DNA of 64,000 nt from positions 30,707,248 through 30,771,247 of the forward strand of contig CAIIXF020000003.1 in NCBI GenBank assembly GCA_903813345.2, read 5' to 3'. The notes beneath the pieces were generated by a model, which ran no database searches, was not told the origin of the DNA, and saw only the letters and a program-made list of their open reading frames with translations. The translations under genes and the position numbers were made by a program. The first letter of the stretch is position 1. Each line of letters opens with the position of its first letter. This document shows, one piece after another, positions 12,501-27,500 of the stretch. Source of the DNA: Owenia fusiformis. Its lineage: Eukaryota > Annelida > Polychaeta > Sabellida > Oweniidae.

Positions 12501-15500
12501 TATAATTTATAGATATTCACACTGGTATATATATACTGTAATTGTATAATTATATATAAAGTCTTATTGTTTTATTCAATTAAGATGAATAAATGAATTA
12601 AAATTTTAAAATTTTACCAAAAGGACAAACTTTCGCAAAAGGCCATTGAGGTTTCGGATTTACCAAAAAGGACATTTTGTAGTCTATAACATAGGCCTAC
12701 CTCAAATATTGTAGCAGCTGTACTGCGCACCAGGGCACTAGTGTGGACTACACCATCCCATAATACACTTAGTAACACTTCATGGTATTCTGATACCAAA
12801 CTGAAACATAGATAAAATACTGTTTGCACATGGAATTTTATTTTGTATAATCAACACACACCTAAACAATTTTTCAATCTTGGAAACATGAATTAAAAAT
12901 ACATGGCGCTTTTGTTAAACTTCACAATTGGTTTGGCAAATAAAGTGAGATATACAAGTCAAAAATTCAGTTAACTTCTTGAATCCCAGGCTCTAAAATC
13001 GGTTGAAACCAGAGAATTTTTCATTTTTGCCATCTTTTGAGATTTTACTAAATACCTATACAACGTTAGATGCTCATCTGAGTAAAATTAGACAGCAGAT
13101 ATCATTTCTACACATTTTAAAACAATTTTTGTGTAAACTGGTTGAAAATTGTTCAAATAGTTAAAAAATGTTGTCACTCTGGGATTCAAGATCATTTCTG
13201 AGATGACGAGAAATCTTGTCACTCCAGGTAGTCAAGAAGTTAAATACAGTTATCTCACCTAAGTTCAGCAAAAGATGCCTTTAAACTGTCTAAGGGGGAA
13301 TGTGTTAGGGAGAGTGTCCCTAGAAGTTCTTGTAGAAAACTGGTCAACAATTTTCTTTCTTCCTCCTGTAAAAAAAGCAGGTTAGTACATTCACATCTTT
13401 TGATATGTAATATATGAATAGCAACTGATTCTATTCAAACTACTAATGAAATGTTATACTTATTCATGATTAACTGGTATGAACCAATGATGAAAAAAAA
13501 AGAATCTATAATTGTCTCAAAAAATAGTGAGATTGTCCTCCATTTGTTTATTTAAATTAATCAATATCTTAAAGTGATCATTGGATATTGAACAAATATT
13601 TCACTCTATTGAGGTGAATACCTGTACATCTTTCACAAGTGATATTCCACGAAGCCCGAAGGGCAAGAGGAATATCACCTTGTGAAAGTGCTACAGGTAT
13701 TCACCGAAAATAGAGTGAAATATTTGTTTTATTATATCACTGTCTAGCTAAACATCCCTAATATTATTAAGTCATAGGTTAAGATTGAAATACATTGAAT
13801 CTACTCGGTTCGTCTGCCATTTTGACTTACACTGAACTAAATTATTTACACTGAACGAAAACAAATTCTTTGAAAATTCCCGGGAGCGTGGGATATCGCT
13901 AGATATCTCACGGTTGTCTTATCTGATTAGCATTGCCATTGGATATCGCCAGATATCCCACGACATGTGACCCGGTTTTGGCCAATCATACTGTCGCTAG
14001 CTAGATAGTGATATAATAATTTTCTTTATCATATCACTATCTAGCTAGCGACAGTATGATTGGTCAAAACCGGGTCACATGTCGTGGGATATCTGGCGAT
14101 ATTCAATGGCAATGCTAATCAGATAAGACAACCGTGAGATATCTAGCGATATCCCACGCTCCCGGGAATTTTCAAAGAATTTGTTTTCGTTCAGTGTAAA
14201 TAATTTAGTTCAGTGTAAGTCAAAATGGCAGACGAACCGAGTAGATTCGTATGTATTTCTAATAAAACAAATATTTCACTCTATTTTCGGTGAATACCTG
14301 TAGCACTTTCACAAGGTGATATTCCACTTGCCCTTCGGGCTTCGTGGAATATCACTTGTGAAAGATGTACAGGTATTCACCTCAATAGAGTGAAATATTT
14401 GTTCAATATTAAATAGTATGCAACAAAAACGTGTGTACGGTACTATTTAGTAGCAACACTTACTGAGTTAAAGCTAGTGAGAATCCCAGCTGCATATATT
14501 GGCACTATACATGTGGTCAATGCAGTTCTTCCATTAGGAACATCAGTGTCTAAAATATAGTTGAAATATATAGTAGCTGCATATATTGGCACTATACATG
14601 TGGTCAATGCAGTTCTTCCATTAGGAACATCAGTGTCTGAAATATACTTGAATATATATATAGTAGCTGCATATATTGGCACTATACATGTGGTCAATGC
14701 AGTTCTTCCATTAGGAACATCAGTGTCTAAAATATAGTTGAAATATATAGTAGCTGCATATATTGGCACTATACATGTGGTCAATGCAGTTCTTCCATTA
14801 GGAACATCAGTGTCTGAAATATAGTTGAAATATATATAGTAGCTGCATATATTGGCACTTTACATGTGGTCAATGCAGTTCTTCCATTTGGAACATCAGT
14901 ATCTGAAATATAGTTGAAATATATATAGTAGCTGCATATATTGGCACTATACATGTGGTCAATGCAGTTCTTCCATTAGGAACATCAGTGTCTGAAATAT
15001 AGTTGAAATATATATAGTAGCTGCATATATTGGCACTATACATGTGGTCAATGCAGTTCTTCCATTAGGAACATCAGTGTCTGAAATATAGTTGAAATAT
15101 ATATAGTAGCTGCATATATTGGCACTATACATGTGGTCAATGCAGTTCTTCCATTAGGAACATCAGTATCTGAAATATAGTTGAAATATATATAGTAGCT
15201 GCATATATTGGCACTTTACATGTGGTCAATGCAGTTCTTCCATTAGGAACATCAGTGTCTGAAATATAGTTGAAATATATATAGTAGCTGCATATATTGG
15301 CACTATACATGTGGTCAATGCAGTTCTTCCATTAGGAACATCAGTATCTGAAATATAGTTGAAATATATATAGTAGCTGCATATATTGGCACTATACATG
15401 TGGTCAATGCAGTTCTTCCATTAGGAACATCAGTGTCTGAAATATACTTGAATATATATATAGTAGCTGCATATATTGGCACTATACATGTGGTCAATGC

Positions 15501-18500
15501 AGTTCTTCCATTAGGAACATCAGTGTCTGAAATATAGTTGAAATATACATAGTAGCTGCATATATTGGCACTATACACGTGGTCAATGCAGTTCTTCCAT
15601 TAGGAACATCAGTGTCTGAAATATAGATGAAATATATATAGTAGCTGCATATATTGGCACTATACATGTGGTCAATGCAGTTCTTCCACTAGGAACATCA
15701 GTGTCTGAAATATAGTTGAAATATATATAGTAGCTGCATATTTTGGCACTATACATGTGGTCAATGCAGTTCTTCCATTAGGAACATCAATGTCTGAAAT
15801 ATAGTTGAAATATATATAGTAGCTGCATATATTGGCACTATACATGTGGTCAATGCAGTTCTTCCATTAGGAACATCAGTGTCTGAAATATACTTGAATA
15901 TATATATAGTAGCTGCATACATTGGCATAATACATGTGGTCAATGCAGTTCTTCCACTAGGAACATCAGTATCTGAAATACATTTACATAGTTAATTGAA
16001 ATAAATAAAGTAGATCAGACAGAAGAGTTAAAGATTCATAGCTTTTAAATATTTAATATTATCAAAAGCAGGTTACAGATTTGAAAACTAGAGTATAAAT
16101 GTGTAACAGATTTGGAGTAAAATTCAAGCATCTGATCTGATTTCAGAAAATGTTGACACAAAATCATAAAATTAATTAATAGGTCTTTTTCAAAACAGAG
16201 GACAATTGAACAATGCTCTGATCTAGAAGACTTAGTAGCCAGGCTTTTCCCCATAAGCATGCTGAATTAACATTTAATATCAACATAAATGAGCATGAAA
16301 TATCATCACTTAACCCATATCAAAATAAAATGGCCAGCCTTTATATCAGACCCTATACATGAGTGCATATGTACTCACCCATAACTTCTTCTGGAATGGT
16401 AAGTACCTCTTTGAATATCGGATGCACCTATAAATAAAAATATGTATGCTTGAAACTATGCTATTCCCTACATTGAGAACTCATATGGTTTTCACTGTTC
16501 ACTTTGAATTGTAGAGGGCCTGGATATAGGCCTAAGGTGAAAATATAGCAGAACTAGGGCATTTGATGTGATACACCTTGGCAAACACAAAACAGGAAAG
16601 TCATATCAGTTTTTTCATACATATCTCTTTGTTCATTCAAGTGATATATGATGTTCTTGACACAAACCTATTTACTTTTACTAAGAGATAAAAACGACTT
16701 TAAAAGAACTTGATAATATGTCATGAGTCAGGATGAACCTCAACAGCCAATTACTCAAAATATAAAAAAGTTACAAAACAGGTACTGTACTAGTCTAGCT
16801 ACAAGCCATTGTGACCTCCCTCCTCCCACTACTCGACTACACACCTTCTCACACTTGTGGGGAGTTTGGTAGTGGGGGAATCACAAGGGCTTGTACCTAG
16901 ACTAGTAACTTGCTACCATGACAACAACTAAATGACCTATAAACATACCTTTGTGTGGACAAATGTCTTTCCAAATGTCCTACACATATTGTTGAAGAGT
17001 AAAGCCAAGACATGTGTTACTCTCGGCAGTGACATGTCTAACATTCTAAGCACCTTTAGCAATCGAGGAATCCTGAAAAAAAGTCATTTCATCAAATGGG
17101 AATTTTTCATAGATTTTGTTATTGCCTTAAAAGGGATGAAACGGAATAGCAATGACCTCAAGTCAATTTATCTATGACTTAAATTAGACTACATGTTTAG
17201 AATAAGGCAATACTAGCTTACATGTCGTCAGTGGCCCATGAGAACCCATCCCAGGGTGCAAACCACTCCTCAGCGATGTATGCCTCATAGAGGTAGATAT
17301 AGCGGGCAAGTGTCGCTCGAGAACCAACAATGGTCGATAGATCAGTCAGCTGAGATGACGGTTTTGGAAACCTTGCAACTGAAATAAACAACATGGTTAT
17401 GTGTCAAAAAACTGAATGATATCAAGTTTTCATGAAACTGGGGGCTCAATAGGCTTGATTGAGGCACAGGGCCTCACTCTGATTTGTTGCCTCCTTGTTG
17501 CCTCACTATAATACCTAAGAGCAACTTTACTTTACCTTTAATCTCAATTAAACATTAGTGCACATTTAGACAATGACTATTGTATGTATTAAATGTATGA
17601 ATTCAATCTAAAAACTTAAAAGATCATGTTAGCATCTTGAACATTATTCCAATATTATTTTGGGAATGTCACTTTCAAAAGTAAGATTCCCCTTCCCCTT
17701 TGGCCATCAGATAATATCACTTGTGAAGGAGTTCTTTAAAAAAATATGATGACTAAATAATGATTAAATAATGTTATATCAAAATGAAAGAAAATTCAAA
17801 AAATATTCAGGAGGGGCAACAGACAGGGTGCTTTTTAAGTGTTAAATCAGCCATATTATATTTCAGTCTTAAAACCTATGATGAAACAATAATTTATTAT
17901 TATATAAATAATTATCATTAACTTATCATATAATGAAGCATTTAGATTAAACAGAATTTAAATATATAAATATACATGTACACGTGTGTTTAACTAGTGC
18001 TGGCTTAAAATGAAGTGGCTTTAATATGATTGGTATGTACTTCAATATCAACAATATCATTATTCTTCAATAATGTTTTGAAATAACCATCCCTAATGAT
18101 ATGATGTCATTCTTTACCATTGTTAAATATTATATACCACCTTGCCATCCCTGTTCTAGGGGTATTAGTGCTAGTTTAAAAGGCATTTATTTTACTGTAT
18201 CGACAAGAGCAGTATGTGATGTCATAGTGGCGGGCCATATTCTCAGTCAATAATGCTTTTAACAACAGGCAATTTTCCCCATGAAATAAGTGTAAGATTT
18301 TCTTGCTATTTCTACACTGGTGGTTAACAGTGGGAATAATACTGATAACGTCATTTCTACGGGCAATATAGTGAAATATTGGACCGAGGGCCCTTCAAAA
18401 TGACGTTATTGTACTATTCATGAACAACCCTTATAAGGAATATCTAGGCTACCCTTATATGGTGTTTTACATTCCTTTCTACTAAATTGGTCATCAAAGG

Positions 18501-21500
18501 AGGCAACCACTTAAATGATATAAAGATAATGATGAACTTTGGGAAATCTCCTCCTCTGATTTTAGCCCCACTGAGTGCGATACCTCAACATAAATATATG
18601 CGATACACATGTATAAACTATTTATCCCATACTTTGACGTGTTACAGGTACATAAAGCAGGTTTGTAAAAACCTATATTTTCATCAGCGGGCAGATAAAG
18701 CTTTACGTCCCACTCCGAGTAGGCAGATATAGTATGTCTGCCCGCTACGTCATAATCGCCATTCGCATATTGGTTAATTTTCGTAAAGTTTGCATGTTGG
18801 AAATTTTCTGAACTGTGGCCAATTGAACAATGTGAACCAGATGACCAAGATTGGTATGGAATGAACAGATCATCCTATAGTCAGTTCAGGATATTGCGAT
18901 TATCCCTTGGCAAATACAGTATATCTACCCTCGGGACCTACGATATATTATATTGGCCTCGGGATAATCCCAATATCCTGAACCTCATAAAGGATAATCT
19001 CTATATATTTTATGCTATGACTACATATTTTTCAACTACTGTATGTATACCTTAAATAATGATTTATTTTATATCAAACTTAACTAAACATATGTGTATC
19101 AATATACTATTATAATCTACAGTATAAATAGCATTATCCATCATATTTACACATACAATATCTAGAATATGTTTTGTCTCCTGCTTCCTCAATGGCTTCC
19201 CCATGTTCAGGACCAAGTACTTAAAATAATGACAGGTTTATTACAAAATGACAGGTTAATTACAAAATGACAGTTTCTCCTTAAAATGACAGCTTGACAA
19301 GATTGAAAGGTTGTTTCTCAGAATTTATGTTATTATTTGTTTCGGATTTACGTCAATTAAAAGGTAAGTGCAAAACAATGTTTAGGACTTTTATTCAAAT
19401 GATAATGTCAAGCTTACAAAAAATATTGGGGATATACTTCAGACTGACAGCTGAAATCCATGTCTAATTCACGGGAAAGTTGAGCTTCAAACATGGATTA
19501 GAGTAAATTGGTGGACTTTTCAGTAGTCTGAATTCACAAATCTTAGGATAACAATTGTCTGGCTTCAAGACCCTGGACCCCCCCCCCCTATCTACTTTAC
19601 ACCAGTTGTGTTGGAAGAAGATGAGGGGGTCCACAGTCTTGAAGCAAGACTAACCAAACCAAAATAAAGTACATATTCTAATATTTAAAAAAATACATGC
19701 AAATAAATAAATAGCTCATATAAGGGACATAGTTATTTTCTTGATTTACAACCAAAAATGGAGTGAATTATTAAAGTACATCCATTTTGAAAAGGTTGGT
19801 CGACTATTTGACTGGAAGATTTCAACCAGAAAATTGATAATTCCAAAAGTAGCAAATCCTAACAAACCAAATATGTTCATACTTATCATTATGTTATATC
19901 AAAAACATTCTCGATAGAATTCGATTTCCAGGTGACCATTTTCTTTTGGATAAAGTCATCAAAAATCAATGCAAATTAAATCAATAACAATAAATAGTAT
20001 CACCCAGCCCCCAATGAATCAAACTGATTAAATATGAACAGAATATACGATTAACATTCAATCGTCTTACTTTCAACTTCAGTGACATCACGCACGGTTT
20101 CTATTTTGTCTATATATGGGCCTGTCAGCAAGATGGATGAGAAAAGGAATGGCACAAGCTCTTCAAAGATGGAGATATGCTGGTTGAATTTTGTCTCATC
20201 TAATGGGAGAACTGAGGAACTTGACCTTGAACTCACAGCTCCCTGTAATTACAAAAACATAGCATAACATCACAGAAGGGTTACACTTGTGTAACAATCT
20301 GTAACAACCACTGGTCATAAAAATGGTGGTAATGATAAAATGGTGGCTAGAACAGAATTTGCCACCACTTCTAAATGGTAACATAAACTGCAATTACAAT
20401 TGTTATCCAGCATTATCCACAAAACAGCAGCTGTGTTGTAATACATAATGTATATGATTGGTAAAACTACAACAATTAATTTTACATCATGGTTTACTAA
20501 ATTGTAGATTGCTCCCCCTCATTTTTCATTCATCACATCATCCTTTATATTATTTGCTCTCCTGAACCCCCCCCCCCCCATTCATTTTAATAAGTTCTGT
20601 ATGAAGTAAGTTTTATCAAACATTTTTGCAACAGTTTCTAAAAATTTCAACAATAGCTTTGTATTATGTTACAAAGCATGTACTATAGCTTATAAAAGTG
20701 GTTATTGTAGATCAGCTTGGCATAAAAGTGTTCTGTACTCAGTCATACATCAAAAGAACTGTGGTGCCATAGAATTCAAGTCATTTTATGCACCATCAAG
20801 GTTAAACCTGCCAAAGTTGGTCGTGACAACTTTTTTATATTATTTGATTTTGTGAAAAAATATGAAAAGCTATTGAATTCAAATGGTGGTCATGACAAAC
20901 TGATTTATGACTTTATAAAAACCTGCATTTGTTAGCTATATTCGTTGCTTCATCAAGTTTTGTAAAAAAAAGTACTTCCATATAAGCATTTTATGCTGTA
21001 TGTATTTACTGTGATATTATAGATGTAATTTAGTTTTATATAGTTAATCATAGTGTAGCATTGTCTACAAGAGTTGAGACTTATCAGCCTGTGCATGTAG
21101 ATATATATGTGTCATACTTTCGTACAATTGTCAATAAAAGCAATATTCATATACACTAATTTTTCAGTTTTGAACATACCCATATTTTTAATTTTTTGGA
21201 GTTGTTTGCCTCAAAATAAAATTCAAAAAACAAATATTACACATCTTGTGTTTATATACTGTTTGTTATGATTTAAAGACACAAAAAATTGACAAAATAA
21301 CATAGCTTTAATAAAACCTTATTACTAAGAATTATCAAAGAAGACGCATTATCATCATGTCTCATCTCAAAGAAGCAAGCCCTAGGCAAATAACTGCAAT
21401 ATGTTTCAATATATATTTAAATTATGTAAAAATTTTCATTTACATTTTTCAGTTGATAGCGAGATCTTAGAATTCTGTCATGTTACTGCATAAAACATGA

Positions 21501-24500
21501 TTCACATTTAGCTACCAATATTTGCAGATATTTTCTATTCATTTGACAGAAAGCAATATGATTACAATATTTTCAATAGAGAATATGGTACTCTGAAATC
21601 TCTCTTTTTCATAATCGTGTCGACTCCAGTTCTCTCCGCCACGTGCCCCAAACTAGTCTTAAATTAAAATTTAATTTAGGAGATTTGCACTTAAATATTT
21701 TCCATATGATTGCATATTTGAATTCATGTTATTTGAATCTTTAAAGTTGAAGTACTCTTTTAAGGATCACAAAGGTAAGGTAACTAAATCACAATCTGCA
21801 TGTCATGTAGTTGCATGCCTATGGAGTTTTACATTAATTCAATCCAAAATATTTCATAAATTCAATAACACAGTAACTTTTGTTGAATCTAAAAATACTC
21901 ACAGCCACCTCAGAAAAAACTTCTGCAATATTCTCGTGTTTGTATTGAAGACAACCAATGTCAAATAATATAAAAAGTGAACAGCATATTTCTAATAATT
22001 ACAGGGGAGAAAATCATGAAACAACTATCTCAGTTTGGAAATAAGTCCCTACCTCAGACATAAATGCAGGATTTCTTTCTTTCAAATACATATGAATGTA
22101 TCACATGTATGGCACATGGTCTTCATAAGGCAATTAAATGTACTGTTAAGCATACTTTAAGTACTAACTTTTGATTTTGAGAATTATAATAAATGTCAAG
22201 GCTCGAAAGAGGTGTATAAATTGATGCATAACTTGTAACTAATTGTAAAAATAAAATTGTAAAAAAGTTCTTTGAATATAATATGATCCCTGGAATCATT
22301 TCTTCATAAGTGAAGCACTTCCTTGTCCATATAAGGGCATCATAAAAAATTCTTTTTATCAATGGTAAATCTATATCACATAGAAAATATGTAACTTCGA
22401 TCTTAGAAATCTGTAACATCTAAAGTGAAGCTAAATATAGGGTCGATATTGTTTATTTAATTGTCAGAGATGCCCAGGTAGCTTTCTTGTGGCAATTTTA
22501 TGGTATTGATCCTCAAAAAATTATATACTGTATTAACAATGGAGCAAAACCTACAACCTTATTTGCAACTTTTTTCTATGAATTGGGAAATGTTTAGTTT
22601 AGAGATACAAAATAGTGTAACTTATATACATCTTTAAAGCATTGAGTCTTATATGTATACTTCATTTCAAATTCAAATTCTATTTATTCAAGTACTTTTA
22701 ATAATATCTTATTGCAGTGAGTAAATGGTCCTTCAACGACTTCAGTGTCCTTCTCCGAATCTTAAATGAGATATTTTGAAAAGGGAGTGCAATTCAAAAT
22801 GCAATTTCAAAGCAACATGTTCGGTTTCTATTTTAAAATGATGAATAATTATTTCTATCGTACAAATAAATTTTAATCTCTTTATCTAATTTCTAACACC
22901 CTTAATTTATTAAACTGTTTTTTTTTGTTTAAAGCCTTTAAATACAGCACTCCAGCATGTTGAAACAAACAAGGCATTAACATGCAAAATGTCACCACCT
23001 GCCATTTGTTACAAATGCTGAATGCCAAGCACCAAACACCAACTTTTGAACACCAGCCACCAAATACCATCCTCAAAAAAGTTACCCTGCGTGCAAAGTT
23101 TAGTTAAACTACAAGACGAAGCTCTCTTTTAAGAAGTGAAGACAAACGAATGCAAAGGGTACAAAAAAGTTGGAGATTATAACAATATGTCACCACTTCT
23201 GGTGGTGACCTAATAAATTAAATGAATTTTAGTCTGTTTTTAATTTTTTGATGCAGTTTAGATAGAGATGTCTTACATAACGTAATTCTTTCCTTATGGT
23301 CAAATGATTGAACATTGTAAGTAAAAAGATTAAGAATTAAATACACGTTGAGGCAAATAGATGTAACACTTAAATATCTCAATTGAACTCAAGTATGACA
23401 AGCAAACCTATTCTTTGAAAAGGTTTGTCATACTGTAAAATGATATTAAAGCACATATTTGATTAGGGGCTCGAGAGAGCAATGAAAATATTTGTTTTAT
23501 GTATCTTAAGCATAAACATAAGAGTTATGAGGACTGTATTGCAAAAACATTTTAAAAGTTTCTCAGAAATTTTTCTGATTTCTGATAAGGGTTTGGTTAG
23601 GCAAACAAATCCAGTGCCTTACAAAAAATCAAAAATATATCACATGTGCCATTTATGTTCTATTGAACATTTCTCATAGATTCACTGGAAGTCTATCAGG
23701 TTTGTTTAAATCCAAGATAAATAAAATAAAATATCTCCCATTCTGTACTAAAAGAGTCTAAACATACATTTAATCATACTGCCTTATTCTCAGAATCCCT
23801 CAAGACGTCTATTAAAATCTAAGGAGAAATCCAACCCGTTTCTTTGAATATTAATCACAATGGCTGAATACCAACCAATCAAATGCCTTTTATTGTACTG
23901 ACAGCTCTTCTTTGAAATAAATCACAAAACATTCAACATTATAAAGAGAGAGAAAAATGAGCCCAATTAAACCAAACACACTGACATGAGATGAAAGCTT
24001 TCAACTTGATGTAGATATAAAGACTCAATTGTTGACAAGTTCCAGGCATCAAAAGCCAAGGGTACTTTTAAAGTATAAACTGGAAAACAGTTCCATCAGT
24101 CTGGACTCCGCACCAATACGTCAAGTACGGAACACTGTTGCTAAATCGTTGTCAGACAGACAAACCCCTTCAAGCAATAGAAAACCAAAATGCTCCAATC
24201 TCATCCGCCTTGCCACCCACAGAGGTAAGTCATATTGACAATTTTTGGAATGTTGCATAATTGCACTGGCATAATTGCAGTGGGGATTTTTGGTCATTAC
24301 TGGGCCTTATTTAAAGGCCTTATTTTTCAATTTCAGGCCAAATTTTGAAGAAAATGGGCCTTAAAATTTGGGGTGGTTGGTATAAGATGGGTTAAAAAGT
24401 GAAAGTTTATTCAATTTTTGTGTTTATTTCTAGAGAAGTCATTATAATATTATAACTGAATTATTAAACCAGAAATTAAACTGTCAGTATTAGTAATCTT

Positions 24501-27500
24501 TTTTTGGTTTCATCAATTTTTTAAATTCTATAATGAGATTTGAAATTATTAGGATTATGTGAATTTATGCAATTTTCTATAGCCTTTGTAGTGGTAAATT
24601 GAAGCAAGGACATGAATTTGGCTCATAAAATTGTGCAATCCAGTCTGCAAATATATTCCATAAATTAAGCATGTGCTCAATGAAACTAAGAGAACAGTTT
24701 ACTGTTTATTATGTCACCATTAAAAGTGGTCACATATTGTTATGGTCTCCATTTTTTGTGATGACAGTTGGTGTATGGCATCTGGGGTCTGGTAGTTGAC
24801 ACCTGTAAAGAATGGCAGGTGGTGACATTTTGCATGTTAGTGCTTTGTGTATTCTTAGTACATTGTCATGCCAAATAGAAGAAATAAATATAAACATTAA
24901 AATATAAACATAAAACATAAAATATAAATAGAAAAACATTGGCACTATAGGTTGGTATATGTAGAGCTATTGAGATTTTATGACTTTCAAGTATTTCATA
25001 CTAAATTGGCAATGGAAACACGCACATAAAAAATGTATCTTTACATTGTAACAATAGGCATTGCAAAATAAATATCCTCTTTAACCATGGGGAACCTAAA
25101 CCAATACAGCAGCATTACAATAAGTAAAGTGATCTTGACCTTGAGTCGAGTGCAAGAAAAAATCAATATTTTATAAACTTGATAATCAATATAGGTATTT
25201 CACAATTAAATGTTAATTTATCATTTTTTCTTTGCATTTCATCATGTTCTGTTTCACTTGAATATAAACTTAATTTTAAAATTATTTTGATATTTTGAAT
25301 TCATAAAAATTCTGATATACATATACAGGCACTATGTATCACTAGGAAGATTATCTACAGGGACCTCACGTTATTTGTTGTTTTTTGTTGATTTTTGCAG
25401 ATCCTTTTTTACTTTCAGAGTTGTCTACCAGCAATCAGGATGGGACCCTAACATACAGTATGTCCAACCAGAGGGAACACCTAGGGGTCACAATATAGCA
25501 ACAAACAGATCTTATGAGCCAATCACAAGACTCAATTCATATCATGTGACCACAACTACAGAATCAAACAATCAGCTCAATTCTCATTACATTGTCAGAA
25601 AAGTTCAGCCAAGCAGAGAGGTCAATTCTCATCACATGATCAGAACTGGTCAGCCAATCAATGGTGTATATGCAAGTCATGTGATGCATACAGGTGGCAC
25701 TCCACAGTTCAGAGGTCAGCCAGCACCACAATACAAACTTGGCCCAGGGATGGTGATTTCACGTCGCTTAATCACAGCCCCACAAGGAAAGATCCCAAAA
25801 CGCTATATAATCACACGACTACCAGAGCAACAAAATCCCATGGACAATCAACAAGAATCACCATATGAAATGTTCAACAGATCGTTAGAGAAAACATCAA
25901 AATGGCTGACTGAGCAGAATTCGCTAAAGAATAAATATGCTGATGTGCCAAAAATCATCCCAGATGCACCAAAACTGATACGTAAAGACAGCCTGTCTGC
26001 CAAGTTATGATGAATACATATCCTCAGTGTCAACACAAGGTGATGATGTCGTAAACAAAATGAACAATGATGACATATATAACTATCATACTTATAGATG
26101 AAGTTCCAGACTGCACCATAAAATTATATATACCAGTGATATGAAGAGATAGATTCTGAACTTTAAAAAACTTAAACTGTATACTTTATATTCATTAAAC
26201 ATTTGTAAACACTAATATGTTATATTTTATGATATTTTTGTCAATAAAAAACTTTCAAGTTTTTAATAATCATGTTTTTGATGATAAAAACCTTGATATC
26301 AAACAGATAAGTGTGACATTATACCACAAGCAACCATCTTCGCCTGATTCATAAAGCATTGCAGTGTTAAGTGATGAAAATGCGATATCTCAGTCTAGGC
26401 AAATGAACCTCATTCATACCCAAATCACAGGTTGGAATCTCTAATCGGTCGCAGTGAATACCATGTGCTTGGCACATGTTACATCAGTCTAGTTTCATGT
26501 TTAAGGATCAATGTGAGGCCACACTTGGTACAATTGGTATACCCACATAATGACGCCATTCAAAATATTTTGAAAGAGATTAATGTTAGTGATTTCTAAT
26601 TATATAGACACTATTGTACAGATGACATGACTTGATGACACTGAACGATGTTGTCTTAAATCATAACGGCAGTTTTCAAAGTACATCATCTGAAATTATC
26701 ATATTTATGCTATTTCTAGATGTCTCAAGAAATGTAGACATAATATGAACATAAAGTGCTCATTAATTATATTCTAAACATCAGAATATTAACCTACAAT
26801 CTGATGTGCAAATTTTAAAATGTTTAGTTCGAAAATTTTAATGGAGTTCAATAGGAAATAGCAAAAATGCCAAAACTTTAAATATAGCATGATTCTAAAA
26901 CAATCATAACTGGAATATTAAAATGTCCAAATGTTTTGATTTTTGTACATTTTACAATCAAAATATAGTTTTACACAATGTTTTGCTCATAAGACACAAT
27001 ATATCAAATTAAGACTAAAATATTCAACCAGGCAAAGAAAGAGATGAGGTACAGTGTGCGTTCAGGAATACATGAATTCCCCAATTTTATTGATAATCAG
27101 ACTAAGAAAACAGTGACGCAGCTACATGATATACTATGTATCCAAGGTACTCAAAGGTGTACACTCAGTTTTTGAGAAAATAGTATTCTGTAAAACATAA
27201 ATAAAATCCAGAATAAAAATAGATATGTAATGAATTAAAGTTTTATATTTCTCTATAATTTCTAATTATCAGTTCAAGTATCTATGTGTATATACATCAT
27301 CCAACTCGGATAATGCAGTATTTAATGAGATGCCTTTGGACACATGTACATTTTATGCCCCTATCTAAGCCTACAACTGACTTTGCAAAGTTTTAATAAG
27401 TGCTATTGTAACAAAGTAATAAACAATTCAGTTTATATTATTGTTTAACCAATACATTGTTAAATAAATATAAATTGCGGTTTGGATGTTAAAATAGGAA

